A stretch of DNA of 64,000 nucleotides, taken from an uncultured Bacteroidales bacterium (GTDB lineage Bacteria > Bacteroidota > Bacteroidia > Bacteroidales > FEN-979). Below are positions 27,090 to 34,224 of this stretch, piece after piece (within the stretch, counting starts at the first letter, position 1; the number at the start of each line of letters is the position of its first letter). The DNA lies in assembly GCA_903875045.1 (NCBI GenBank), contig CAIQUS010000031.1, forward strand, positions 1-64,000, in the 5' to 3' direction. The position numbers and the translations under genes are program-made. The notes beneath the pieces are model-generated. The model saw nothing but the letters and a program-made list of their open reading frames with translations. It ran no database searches and was not told where the DNA came from.

Positions 27090-29474
27090 ATGAAAATTAA
27101 AAATTTTTCCATCTTCGCAGCCGGCCTCTCAATGGCCTTATGGGGTTGTTCGTCAAACAATGACCTGCCTGTGGCGAAAGATCCCCAGATGATCAAACTT
27201 TCGGCACCGATCCTGATCAATGCCGATTCAACGGTTATTCAGCTTGCCGATTATCTTTTAAGACCAAATCAGATCGATTCACTTGAACTTGATCCGGACC
27301 TAACTGCTGCAATTTCAGCTGATTCGGTCCAGATGGTGATCAAACCTTTAAACAGGGATTTTCCAAAACTTTCCGTACTGAAAATATGGTCAAAAGGATT
27401 CTCCTATTCACTGCTCCTGGAAAAATCAACCAAGATGCGGTACCGTTACACTTTTGATCCAGGGAACAAAAAGTACAAGCGGGTACAGATCAAAGGCCAG
27501 ATGAATGAATGGAATGCCGCATCGGGCTACCTTTTTCAAAAAGATGGTAAATGGCACATCGACTTCCAGCTTTTCCCGGGCAAATACCAGTACAAACTGA
27601 TTATTGACGGCAAGGAAAAAACAGATCCGGGCAGCCGGGATTCTGTGAGCAACAACAATGGGGGATACAACTCGCTTCTCACCCTGGGGAATCTTAATCC
27701 CGCCGGATTACCTGGTTTATTTACCTCCATCGGCGACGGAAGAAAAATTGTGATCGGTGTGAAAAACAAGGCAGATTCAGTTTTTGTTTTCTGGCAGAAT
27801 TACCTCCTTGACCAGAAATTCTGGAAAAAAGACAGTGCCGGAATTACCATTGAAATACCTCGTAAAGCCAAAGAGTTTGATCGTAGTTTCATACGGGTGT
27901 GGGCATACAACACTACCGGGTTGTCAAACGAAATTCTTGTGCCTTTGCAGGATGGGAAAGTGCTGGCCGATCATAAAAAGCTGACACGTGCCGATCGTGA
28001 AGCGATGGTCATGTATTTCATCATGGTCGACCGGTTCAAAAACGGAAAACCGGAGAATGATGCCCCTGTCAAGGACAAAGACATTGACCCAAAAGTGAAT
28101 TATATGGGAGGCGACCTGGCAGGGATTACAAGGGCGATTGAAGACGGTTATTTCTCCAATCTTGGCGTTAACACCTTGTGGATATCACCTATTACACAAA
28201 ATCCGCTCATTGGCTATAATGAATATCCGGCGCCACACCGCAAGTTTTCAGGGTACCATGGTTATTGGCCAATCACCCTGACTACGGTGGATACGCGTTT
28301 CGGCAATGCCGATGAGTTCCATAAACTGGTCAGTGAGGCACACAGTAACAACATCAACATTATCCTCGATTTTGTTTCGCATCATGTGCACCAGGAATAC
28401 CCGGTTCTCAAAGCGCATCCCGACTGGATCACCCAGCTCGAACTTCCCGGGAACAGAAAAAACCTCAGGTTATGGGATGAACAAAGACTCACAACCTGGT
28501 TCGATGTATTCCTGCCAACCTTTGACCTTACCAAACCCGAAGTAGCCAACATGGTTTCCGACTCTGCCCTGTTCTGGATCAGGGAGTATAAAATTGACGG
28601 CATGCGCCACGATGCAGCCAAGCATGTTCCGGAGAACTATTGGAGAATGTTGACAAAAAAGTTAAATGAGCAGGTGATCATCCCTGAAAACCGGAATTTG
28701 TACCAGATTGGTGAGACTTTTGGCAGCCGTGATCTGATTGGAAGTTACATCAATCCCGGGATGATGGATGCCCAGTTTGAATTTAACCTTTACTGGGATG
28801 CCAAGAATACCTTTGCCATGGATAACACCTCTTTTCGCGATCTGAATTATTCGCTCCAACAGAGTTTCAGTTATTACGGAGAACATAACCTGATGGGCAA
28901 CATCACCGGGAACCAGGATATGCCGAGATTTATCTCATTTGCAAGCGGTGCGCTCAGTTTCAATGAGGATGCCGGGGAAGCCGGCTGGAAACGCGACATC
29001 CAGGTGAAGGATACCACAGGTTACCGGAAACTTGCATCGCTTGAAGCCTTTAATATGACCATTCCCGGCATCCCCATCATTTATTATGGAGATGAACAAG
29101 GCATGGCCGGCGCTGGCGATCCCGACAACCGCCGCATGATGAAGTTTGACAACCTCAATAAAAATGAGCAATACCTCAAGATCATCACAGGAAAACTGGC
29201 ACACCTCAGGAATTCCAATCTTGCATTGGTTTACGGGGATTTTACCGCACTAAAGGTGAACGAACGTGTTTATGTGTACCTGCGCTCCTATTTTGACAAA
29301 GCCGTGATTGTGATTTTCAACAAGGATAAATCGTCAAAGAAAATCGAATTCGACGTACCGGCCCGTTTCACTTCAGCCACTTTCATGGCACAATTTGGCA
29401 ATAAATTCACGATGGAAAAAGGAAAAGTAAACCTCGAACTTCTGGGGAATTCATTTGAAATATTATCAAATTAA
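27090..29474 (+). CDS. Alpha-amylase lipoprotein (GH13) with CBM48-like module
   Basis: The protein has 794 residues from the ATG at 27090, preceded by an A-rich leader. A lipoprotein signal ends at ALWGC, giving an acylated Cys followed by SSNND. Residues 110-205 form a CBM48-like fold (VQIKGQMNEWNA and FPGKYQYKLIIDG). The GH13 barrel starts near residue 300 (VMYFIMVDRFKNGKPEND) with the nucleophile D508 in GMRHDAAKH, E542 in IGETFGSRD and D610 in TGNQDMPRF. Its lipoprotein nature and place next to other sus-type genes suggest it plays the SusG role or a periplasmic equivalent. The post-Cys residues are not a strong surface-export signal, so orientation is uncertain. A start at 27021 would overlap the esterase and lack a signal peptide. 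Confidence 0.9.
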   Translation: MKIKNFSIFAAGLSMALWGCSSNNDLPVAKDPQMIKLSAPILINADSTVIQLADYLLRPNQIDSLELDPDLTAAISADSVQMVIKPLNRDFPKLSVLKIWSKGFSYSLLLEKSTKMRYRYTFDPGNKKYKRVQIKGQMNEWNAASGYLFQKDGKWHIDFQLFPGKYQYKLIIDGKEKTDPGSRDSVSNNNGGYNSLLTLGNLNPAGLPGLFTSIGDGRKIVIGVKNKADSVFVFWQNYLLDQKFWKKDSAGITIEIPRKAKEFDRSFIRVWAYNTTGLSNEILVPLQDGKVLADHKKLTRADREAMVMYFIMVDRFKNGKPENDAPVKDKDIDPKVNYMGGDLAGITRAIEDGYFSNLGVNTLWISPITQNPLIGYNEYPAPHRKFSGYHGYWPITLTTVDTRFGNADEFHKLVSEAHSNNINIILDFVSHHVHQEYPVLKAHPDWITQLELPGNRKNLRLWDEQRLTTWFDVFLPTFDLTKPEVANMVSDSALFWIREYKIDGMRHDAAKHVPENYWRMLTKKLNEQVIIPENRNLYQIGETFGSRDLIGSYINPGMMDAQFEFNLYWDAKNTFAMDNTSFRDLNYSLQQSFSYYGEHNLMGNITGNQDMPRFISFASGALSFNEDAGEAGWKRDIQVKDTTGYRKLASLEAFNMTIPGIPIIYYGDEQGMAGAGDPDNRRMMKFDNLNKNEQYLKIITGKLAHLRNSNLALVYGDFTALKVNERVYVYLRSYFDKAVIVIFNKDKSSKKIEFDVPARFTSATFMAQFGNKFTMEKGKVNLELLGNSFEILSN

Positions 29475-29494
29475 CTGATCAAAACGCGAAATAT

Positions 29495-30847
29495 ATGAAA
29501 ACACTTTCATTTCTGCTGTTTGGTGCAATCCTGGCATTAACCGGATGCAACCGGCCAGCCGCAACCGAAAACATGAGCCCTGCTGCCCACGTTAGCTGGA
29601 GCCGCAATGCCACCATTTATGAAGTGAATATCAGGCAATACACACCTCAGGGCACCTTCAAAGCTTTTGAACAGGAGTTGCCCCGGTTGCAAAAGATGGG
29701 TGTTGACATCCTGTGGCTGATGCCCATCAATCCTTTGGGGGTTAAAAATCGTAAGGGAAGCCTGGGTTCGTATTATTCTGTGAGCGATTATCTGGCGGTA
29801 AATCCTGAATACGGAACGAAGCAGGATTTCATTGATGTGGTCAAAAAAGCCCATGAACTCGGGATGAAGGTGATCATCGACTGGGTGGCCAATCACACCT
29901 CATGGGACAATAAACTGATTGAAAACCATCCCGATTGGTATAAAAAAGATTCTTCCGGAAAAATCGCACCACCTGTCCCCGATTGGTCCGATGTGGCTGC
30001 ACTTGATTTCAGTCAGCCAGCATTGCGGGAATACATGACAGATGCGCTGCTTTATTGGATCAAAGAGGCAGATATCGACGGCTATCGCTGCGATGTGGCA
30101 GGGATGCTTCCGGTCTCTTTCTGGAATGAGGCCATCCCTAAGTTGAAACAGGCCAAACCAGTGTTTATGCTTGCTGAGGAAGAAAAACCAAAAATGCATG
30201 ATACCGGTTATTTCGATGCAACCTACTCCTGGCAGCTTTACCATATTATGAATCAAATTGCTCAAAAGAAGAAAACTGCCGATAAAATTGACTCTTTGTT
30301 TGTCGTTGAAAACAAAGAATATCCAGCCGATGCCTTCAGGATGCGTTTTACTTCAAACCATGATGAAAATTCATGGAACGGCACCGAATATGAACGATTG
30401 GGAGAAGGTGCCCGTACTTTTGCTGTTCTCACTTTTACCTTCCCTGGTATTCCACTGGTTTACAGCGGACAGGAGTCGGCATTAAACAAGCGTTTGCGGT
30501 TTTTCGATAAAGACACTATTCCCTGGGGCGGTTACCCGCTTGAATCGTTCTATACCTCGCTGATGCAACTGAAAAAGAACAACAACCTGATTGCCAGCGG
30601 TGACAGCAGCGGACAATTTATCAAAGTTCCTACCAGCAACGATAAAGCAGTTTATGCGTTTCTTCGTAAAAAGGATGCCAAACAACTGTTTGTGATCCTC
30701 AATTTATCGGAAACTGACCAGACCCTGACATTAAACGGAAGCGATTTCGCCGGGAAATATAAAGAGCTTTTTACCGGACAAATCAGGGAGTTTACAGGCG
30801 GGGATAAAATAACCCTTTCGCCCTGGCAGTATCTGGTTTACGAATAA
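29495..30847 (+). CDS. Alpha-amylase family lipoprotein (GH13)
   Basis: The protein has 450 residues. The signal peptide ends in a lipobox (ALTGC). It is a compact GH13 enzyme without an extra binding domain: IYEVNIRQYTPQGTF opens the barrel, then WLMPINPLG, YYSVSDYLAVNPEYGT and VIIDWVANHTSWDN. The nucleophile is D200 in GYRCDVAGMLP, the acid/base E228 in MLAEEEKP and the third carboxylate D290 in SNHDENSW. It degrades alpha-1,4-glucans or maltooligosaccharides. Residues after the Cys (NRPAATE) lack the acidic surface-export signal, so the protein may face the periplasm. It is the last gene of the + strand starch run and converges with the MNT gene only 12 bp away. Confidence 0.9.
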   Translation: MKTLSFLLFGAILALTGCNRPAATENMSPAAHVSWSRNATIYEVNIRQYTPQGTFKAFEQELPRLQKMGVDILWLMPINPLGVKNRKGSLGSYYSVSDYLAVNPEYGTKQDFIDVVKKAHELGMKVIIDWVANHTSWDNKLIENHPDWYKKDSSGKIAPPVPDWSDVAALDFSQPALREYMTDALLYWIKEADIDGYRCDVAGMLPVSFWNEAIPKLKQAKPVFMLAEEEKPKMHDTGYFDATYSWQLYHIMNQIAQKKKTADKIDSLFVVENKEYPADAFRMRFTSNHDENSWNGTEYERLGEGARTFAVLTFTFPGIPLVYSGQESALNKRLRFFDKDTIPWGGYPLESFYTSLMQLKKNNNLIASGDSSGQFIKVPTSNDKAVYAFLRKKDAKQLFVILNLSETDQTLTLNGSDFAGKYKELFTGQIREFTGGDKITLSPWQYLVYE

Positions 30848-30859
30848 TGATGATGAATT

Positions 30860-31177
30860 TTATATTATTTCTATCCCTTCCTGTCGAACGACTTCCAGTA
30901 TTATTGAATTGTCTTCTGTTTGAAATCTTTTTTTACCGATCGCAACAGGTTCAATACGATAGTCATTCCTGTATTTTGGCGACCACGGTTTTGATAAAAT
31001 AACGTCATCATCAGTATCAAAGGCATCTGCGACCAGCAAAACATCAATATCACTGCTTTCTCGAGCCTGGTTTCGGGCATAGCTTCCAAATAAATAGGCC
31101 TTGTAGATGACAATTCCTGCTTTATTGAGGTTAGCAACATACTGGCGGGCAATATTTAAAGCATTTTGCTGAAGCAT
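30860..31177 (-). CDS. MNT-type nucleotidyltransferase domain protein (antitoxin-like)
   Basis: The protein has 105 residues. The minimal nucleotidyltransferase signature is complete: GSYARNQARESSDIDVLLV contains the GSxAR loop and the DxD metal-binding pair. In MNT/HEPN pairs such as MntA/HepT, the MNT protein can AMPylate its HEPN partner and so neutralise it. It overlaps the HEPN gene by 22 bp (31156-31177), which fits translational coupling. Whether the pair acts as a toxin-antitoxin module here is inference. Confidence 0.88.
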   Translation of the reverse strand: MLQQNALNIARQYVANLNKAGIVIYKAYLFGSYARNQARESSDIDVLLVADAFDTDDDVILSKPWSPKYRNDYRIEPVAIGKKRFQTEDNSIILEVVRQEGIEII

Positions 31178-31536
31178 TGGAACAGAATTTTAGTTTCATT
31201 AAGGTACTCCGATATTTTTATCGGCGATGGCGCTTTAGGATAGTATTCAGGGTAACGCCCTTCGAGTTGATATTTCATTAAAATTTGCATAAAGCCTATC
31301 TGATCTTCTGTAATTACGATTTTGGAGATATCTGCAAGGTGGAACAAATCATGTGTCTTAGAGGGAATGTCCCCAGTTTGCTTTACAACTAATGCTTTTA
31401 AGACTTTTTCGATACACAAATGACAGAAAAACATGCCTTCGATGTATTTCCTGGATGCAACAAGTATCTCAGCAGTTTCAATGTTACTTGCGGAAGAACC
31501 TAGCCAATATTCGATTTGTTTTGCAATATTGATCAT
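31156..31536 (-). CDS. HEPN domain protein (partner of MNT)
   Basis: The protein has 126 residues, all-helical by composition. It carries HEPN features: an FFCHLCIEKVLKALVV helix, GDIPSKTHDLFHL and LEGRYPEYYP. The canonical RNase motif Rx4-6H is not evident around the conserved Arg, so ribonuclease activity is doubtful and the protein may be of the HI0074-like non-canonical type. It is the upstream gene of the HEPN-MNT pair, with a plausible promoter at 31563-31570. Confidence 0.85.
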   Translation of the reverse strand: MINIAKQIEYWLGSSASNIETAEILVASRKYIEGMFFCHLCIEKVLKALVVKQTGDIPSKTHDLFHLADISKIVITEDQIGFMQILMKYQLEGRYPEYYPKAPSPIKISEYLNETKILFQCFSKML

Positions 31537-31562
31537 ATAATCAAAATAGATTTAATGATTTT

Positions 31563-31570
31563 CAAAATTA
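31563..31570 (-). promoter_or_regulatory. -7 promoter element for the HEPN-MNT pair
   Basis: On the - strand the sequence is TAATTTTG, an exact TAnnTTTG match 26 bp before the HEPN start at 31536. It touches the terminator tail of the upstream FISUMP gene. Confidence 0.5.
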
Positions 31571-31571
31571 C

Positions 31572-31612
31572 AAAAAAAAATGAAAAGACCCTTCTCCTTT
31601 CGGGAAGAGGGT
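31572..31612 (-). terminator. Intrinsic terminator of the FISUMP gene at 31617
   Basis: On the - strand ACCCTCTTCC pairs with GGAGAAGGGT (one mismatch, one G-U) around a short CGAAA loop. CTTTTCA and a run of nine T follow. It lies 4 bp after the stop codon. Confidence 0.8.
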
Positions 31613-31616
31613 TAAT

Positions 31617-33035
31617 TCAGAAGTCACGTATGCAGCGCGTGGGTAAGCCGAGCGCTTTGTTGTTGCTGCTCATGCTGCAGTATCCACTCAGGAAGCCCAG
31701 ACTCCAGCCATGGGTGGTGGAATTCTGGGTACTACTCCAGTAGTAGCCGTAAGAGCCTCTATAGTTCAATGAACCATCGGTGAGGTAAAGGTACCCGGCA
31801 GCAGGGAGTTTTAAAGCAGAGCCGTAAGGGCCATTCCAATCTGTCCAGTTACCGCTGGCATCAACGTTGGTCCATTCGGTGCTGGTAGGGATACGCCAGC
31901 CGTTTCCAAGTTCACTTGCACAGGGATCGTTGGCTGTTATCCAGTTGGAACTTTCGGATATGCTGCTAATCCAGGCAGAACCGGGTATTCTTGAGCTGAT
32001 ATATTGATAGCCCTGTTTGCGGTTAAACTGGAAGTACCAGCCCGCCGAGGCTTCGGAGGCATCGGATACCACAGTAGCCTGCTGACTGGCACCAAGGTTT
32101 CTGGTAATCCAGCATTTGGCAGGTTCACCGGGAATGCCGGTAACAGTGCTGTATGTTACTGTTTTGTCAACAGGGGCAATGCCACCGGAGGCTAAATGGT
32201 TAATGGTAAAGGCAGAACCGCAAACAATATTTAACAATGTTGATTGCATCAATGATGTTGAAGCAGAAGAACCGCAGCCATTGTATGCCCAGACAAAACG
32301 GGTGTAATATGTGCCGCTGGAAAGTCCGCTTTCAATTTTCGTGGTTGATGTTCCCATTTCAGTGGCTGTTGCAAAATTATCGGTTGTATTCCATCTGTAA
32401 CCAATGGCATCTGCAACAGCATTCCAGTTCCATTCTAAAGTTGTAAGCCCGGGAACATGGCTTCCAGATGATGGTGAAACCGGTGACCCTGCCGGGACCA
32501 TTTGTGATAAAGTAACGGGAATGGAAATTCCACATTCATCATTAACCCAAACATACCTTGTATTGGTAGTACCGCATGAAATTCCGGATTCCGTTTGGGT
32601 TGTAGCCATTCCCATGTCAAGGGCTGTGCCATAATTTGCGGTGGTATTCCATTTATAACCGGTCGCACCGGGAACTGCGGTCCAACTCCAGACTATCTGG
32701 CCAGGCGAGAGAGCAAATGTACCGGCAGTGGCCGATGGTGTATTGCAGGGGAAAAACGACCGCCAGAAACTATTTGAATAGATGCTCAATGCACCATTCT
32801 CAGTGCAATTGGTACAGAATACCATCAAACCTTCTGCAGGACTTGCAATGGCATTACGCTGGTCAAAGGTCATTCTTGGCAGTAAAAAACCTTTATTATT
32901 GAAGTTCACATCCAGTCCAGCCGATTGGTCAGGTGTACTATTATCAGCATTGATGCCAACCTGGGCAAAAAGGTAAAAAGAAGGGATAGTTATGAAAAAG
33001 CAAAACACGATAATAAACTTGTAAAGGTTTCTCAT
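31617..33035 (-). CDS. FISUMP-domain surface protein (paralogue 2)
   Basis: The protein has 472 residues and a signal peptide (MRNLYKFIIVFCFFITIPSFYLFAQ). It has one head motif (NFNNKGFLLPRMTFDQRNAIA) followed by GLMVFCTNC. Two Fn3-like repeats follow (about 95-180 and 185-265; IVWSWTAVPGATGYKWN and LEWNWNAVADAIGYRWN). The C-terminal FISUMP domain has CWITRNLGASQQ, WRIPTSTEWTNVD and YYWSSTQ, and ends LPTRCIRDF. It is closely related in layout to 16666-18549 but lacks the duplicated head. The last 60 residues use many NNC codons and differ strongly from the paralogue. It is probably exported; ligand unknown. It lies between the amylase operon and susCDE and has its own terminator. Confidence 0.82.
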   Translation of the reverse strand: MRNLYKFIIVFCFFITIPSFYLFAQVGINADNSTPDQSAGLDVNFNNKGFLLPRMTFDQRNAIASPAEGLMVFCTNCTENGALSIYSNSFWRSFFPCNTPSATAGTFALSPGQIVWSWTAVPGATGYKWNTTANYGTALDMGMATTQTESGISCGTTNTRYVWVNDECGISIPVTLSQMVPAGSPVSPSSGSHVPGLTTLEWNWNAVADAIGYRWNTTDNFATATEMGTSTTKIESGLSSGTYYTRFVWAYNGCGSSASTSLMQSTLLNIVCGSAFTINHLASGGIAPVDKTVTYSTVTGIPGEPAKCWITRNLGASQQATVVSDASEASAGWYFQFNRKQGYQYISSRIPGSAWISSISESSNWITANDPCASELGNGWRIPTSTEWTNVDASGNWTDWNGPYGSALKLPAAGYLYLTDGSLNYRGSYGYYWSSTQNSTTHGWSLGFLSGYCSMSSNNKALGLPTRCIRDF

Positions 33036-33078
33036 AGGATTGGGTTTTCAGAATTTTACAATTTTATAGAAATGGGCA

Positions 33079-33117
33079 TAAAAAAGAGGCTGCCCCGGAT
33101 TTTTGAGACAGCCTCTT
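33079..33117 (-). terminator. Intrinsic terminator of the susC-susD-susE operon
   Basis: On the - strand AAGAGGCTG and CAGCCTCTT form a perfect 9-bp stem with a 16-nt loop, followed by six T. It lies 23 bp after the susE stop codon. Confidence 0.9.
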
Positions 33118-33139
33118 ATCTTCATTCAGTTGAGATCAA

Positions 33140-34204
33140 CTAGTTTTTCACCAGTTTGTATTTGTAAATCGGTTTACTCAGGTTGAGGGTAACGGTATAG
33201 TTTCCTGCACCATCCGGAACTGAGATATCGGCACCGCCTGGCTCAAGTGAGCCATCACCACCATTGTCGCCATAATTCAGATCCCAGCCTTTGTTGGCAC
33301 GGAATTTAATTTTGGCAGCTGTGAGGTTTACTGTAACAGTCCAGACTTTGTTTACGGCATCGTAGGCCATGTCAGTATCGGTATCCCATCCACCCGGTGT
33401 TGCATCACCAATCAGTCCCCAGGTAGTTTTCAAAAAAGTATGGGTCAGAGAAACCATATCAACATTGAGCTTATAATATCCGGCTTCTACAGCCTTGATA
33501 TTGGCTCCACCAGGCTCCAGGGAACCATTGGCACCATCATCGCCCCAATTGTTGTTCCAGTCACCTTTGGCATATTTGAACTCCGTATTGGCATCCGGAA
33601 AATTCATATAACCTTCGTAAAGATCGTTTGATCCAACCGATGCAATGGTGGTAAGGGAATCACCAGGGTTCCAGCCCTGATAACTGCCCGGCACGTTAAG
33701 TAACGGATAAACGATGGGAGCATAATAAGGTGTGATACTTTGCTGAACTGCAACAGAATAGACCGGTTTAATGGTATCAATGATATTTCCGTTGATATCC
33801 TTGACAATGGTCATGACCCTGAACTCCATCGGGAGTGCTTCAGGAACACTGGGGTCAAACAGCAACGGAAGAAGTTTACCATTGAGGTCGCTTGTCAGCA
33901 CCGAAAAGGTAAGCAGGGTATTCACAGCGCCCAAGGCGGTTGCATGAGAAAAATTATTGCCCTGTTTATCCATCTGAAGGGTGTAGGATGGTATAACCTG
34001 TGCGCCATAATTGGCAGCATTCCAGGTATACTTCAGGAGCACATTTTTATTGGCGGTATCAAGTACCAGGGCAGCCCCGCCCGGAACCGTCAACCCGGAT
34101 GGTGCACCCGGGGCGGATTTCAGAACGGCTTGGGTTTCGTCTTTCTTACATGACAGTAAGCTGAACAAACCAATGGCCAGTATTATTAATGATAGTTTTT
34201 TCAT
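33140..34204 (-). CDS. susE: SusE/SusF family surface starch-binding lipoprotein
   Basis: The protein has 354 residues. The lipobox FSLLSC is followed by KKDE, which fits the Bacteroidota surface-export rule of Lys plus two acidic residues close to the Cys. Residues 25-155 are a SusE N-terminal Ig-like domain (KYTWNAANYGAQVIPSYTLQMD). Two tandem starch-binding modules follow: one at about 166-258 (PGSYQGWNPGDSL, FKYAKGDWNNNWGDDG, LEPGGANIK) and one at about 260-354 (TTWGLIGDATPGGWDTD, KFRANKGWDLNYGDNG, SLEPGGADISV). SusE holds starch at the cell surface for the SusCD importer. It is 20 bp downstream of susD and is the last gene of the operon. The two modules are strikingly similar to the insertion in the neighbouring SusD. 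Confidence 0.92.
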   Translation of the reverse strand: MKKLSLIILAIGLFSLLSCKKDETQAVLKSAPGAPSGLTVPGGAALVLDTANKNVLLKYTWNAANYGAQVIPSYTLQMDKQGNNFSHATALGAVNTLLTFSVLTSDLNGKLLPLLFDPSVPEALPMEFRVMTIVKDINGNIIDTIKPVYSVAVQQSITPYYAPIVYPLLNVPGSYQGWNPGDSLTTIASVGSNDLYEGYMNFPDANTEFKYAKGDWNNNWGDDGANGSLEPGGANIKAVEAGYYKLNVDMVSLTHTFLKTTWGLIGDATPGGWDTDTDMAYDAVNKVWTVTVNLTAAKIKFRANKGWDLNYGDNGGDGSLEPGGADISVPDGAGNYTVTLNLSKPIYKYKLVKN

Positions 34205-34224
34205 AATTTATTGGTTTTTACAGA

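Noticed and set aside
27021-29474. Longer amylase start at 27021
   Set aside because: It overlaps the esterase end and moves the lipoprotein signal away from the N-terminus.
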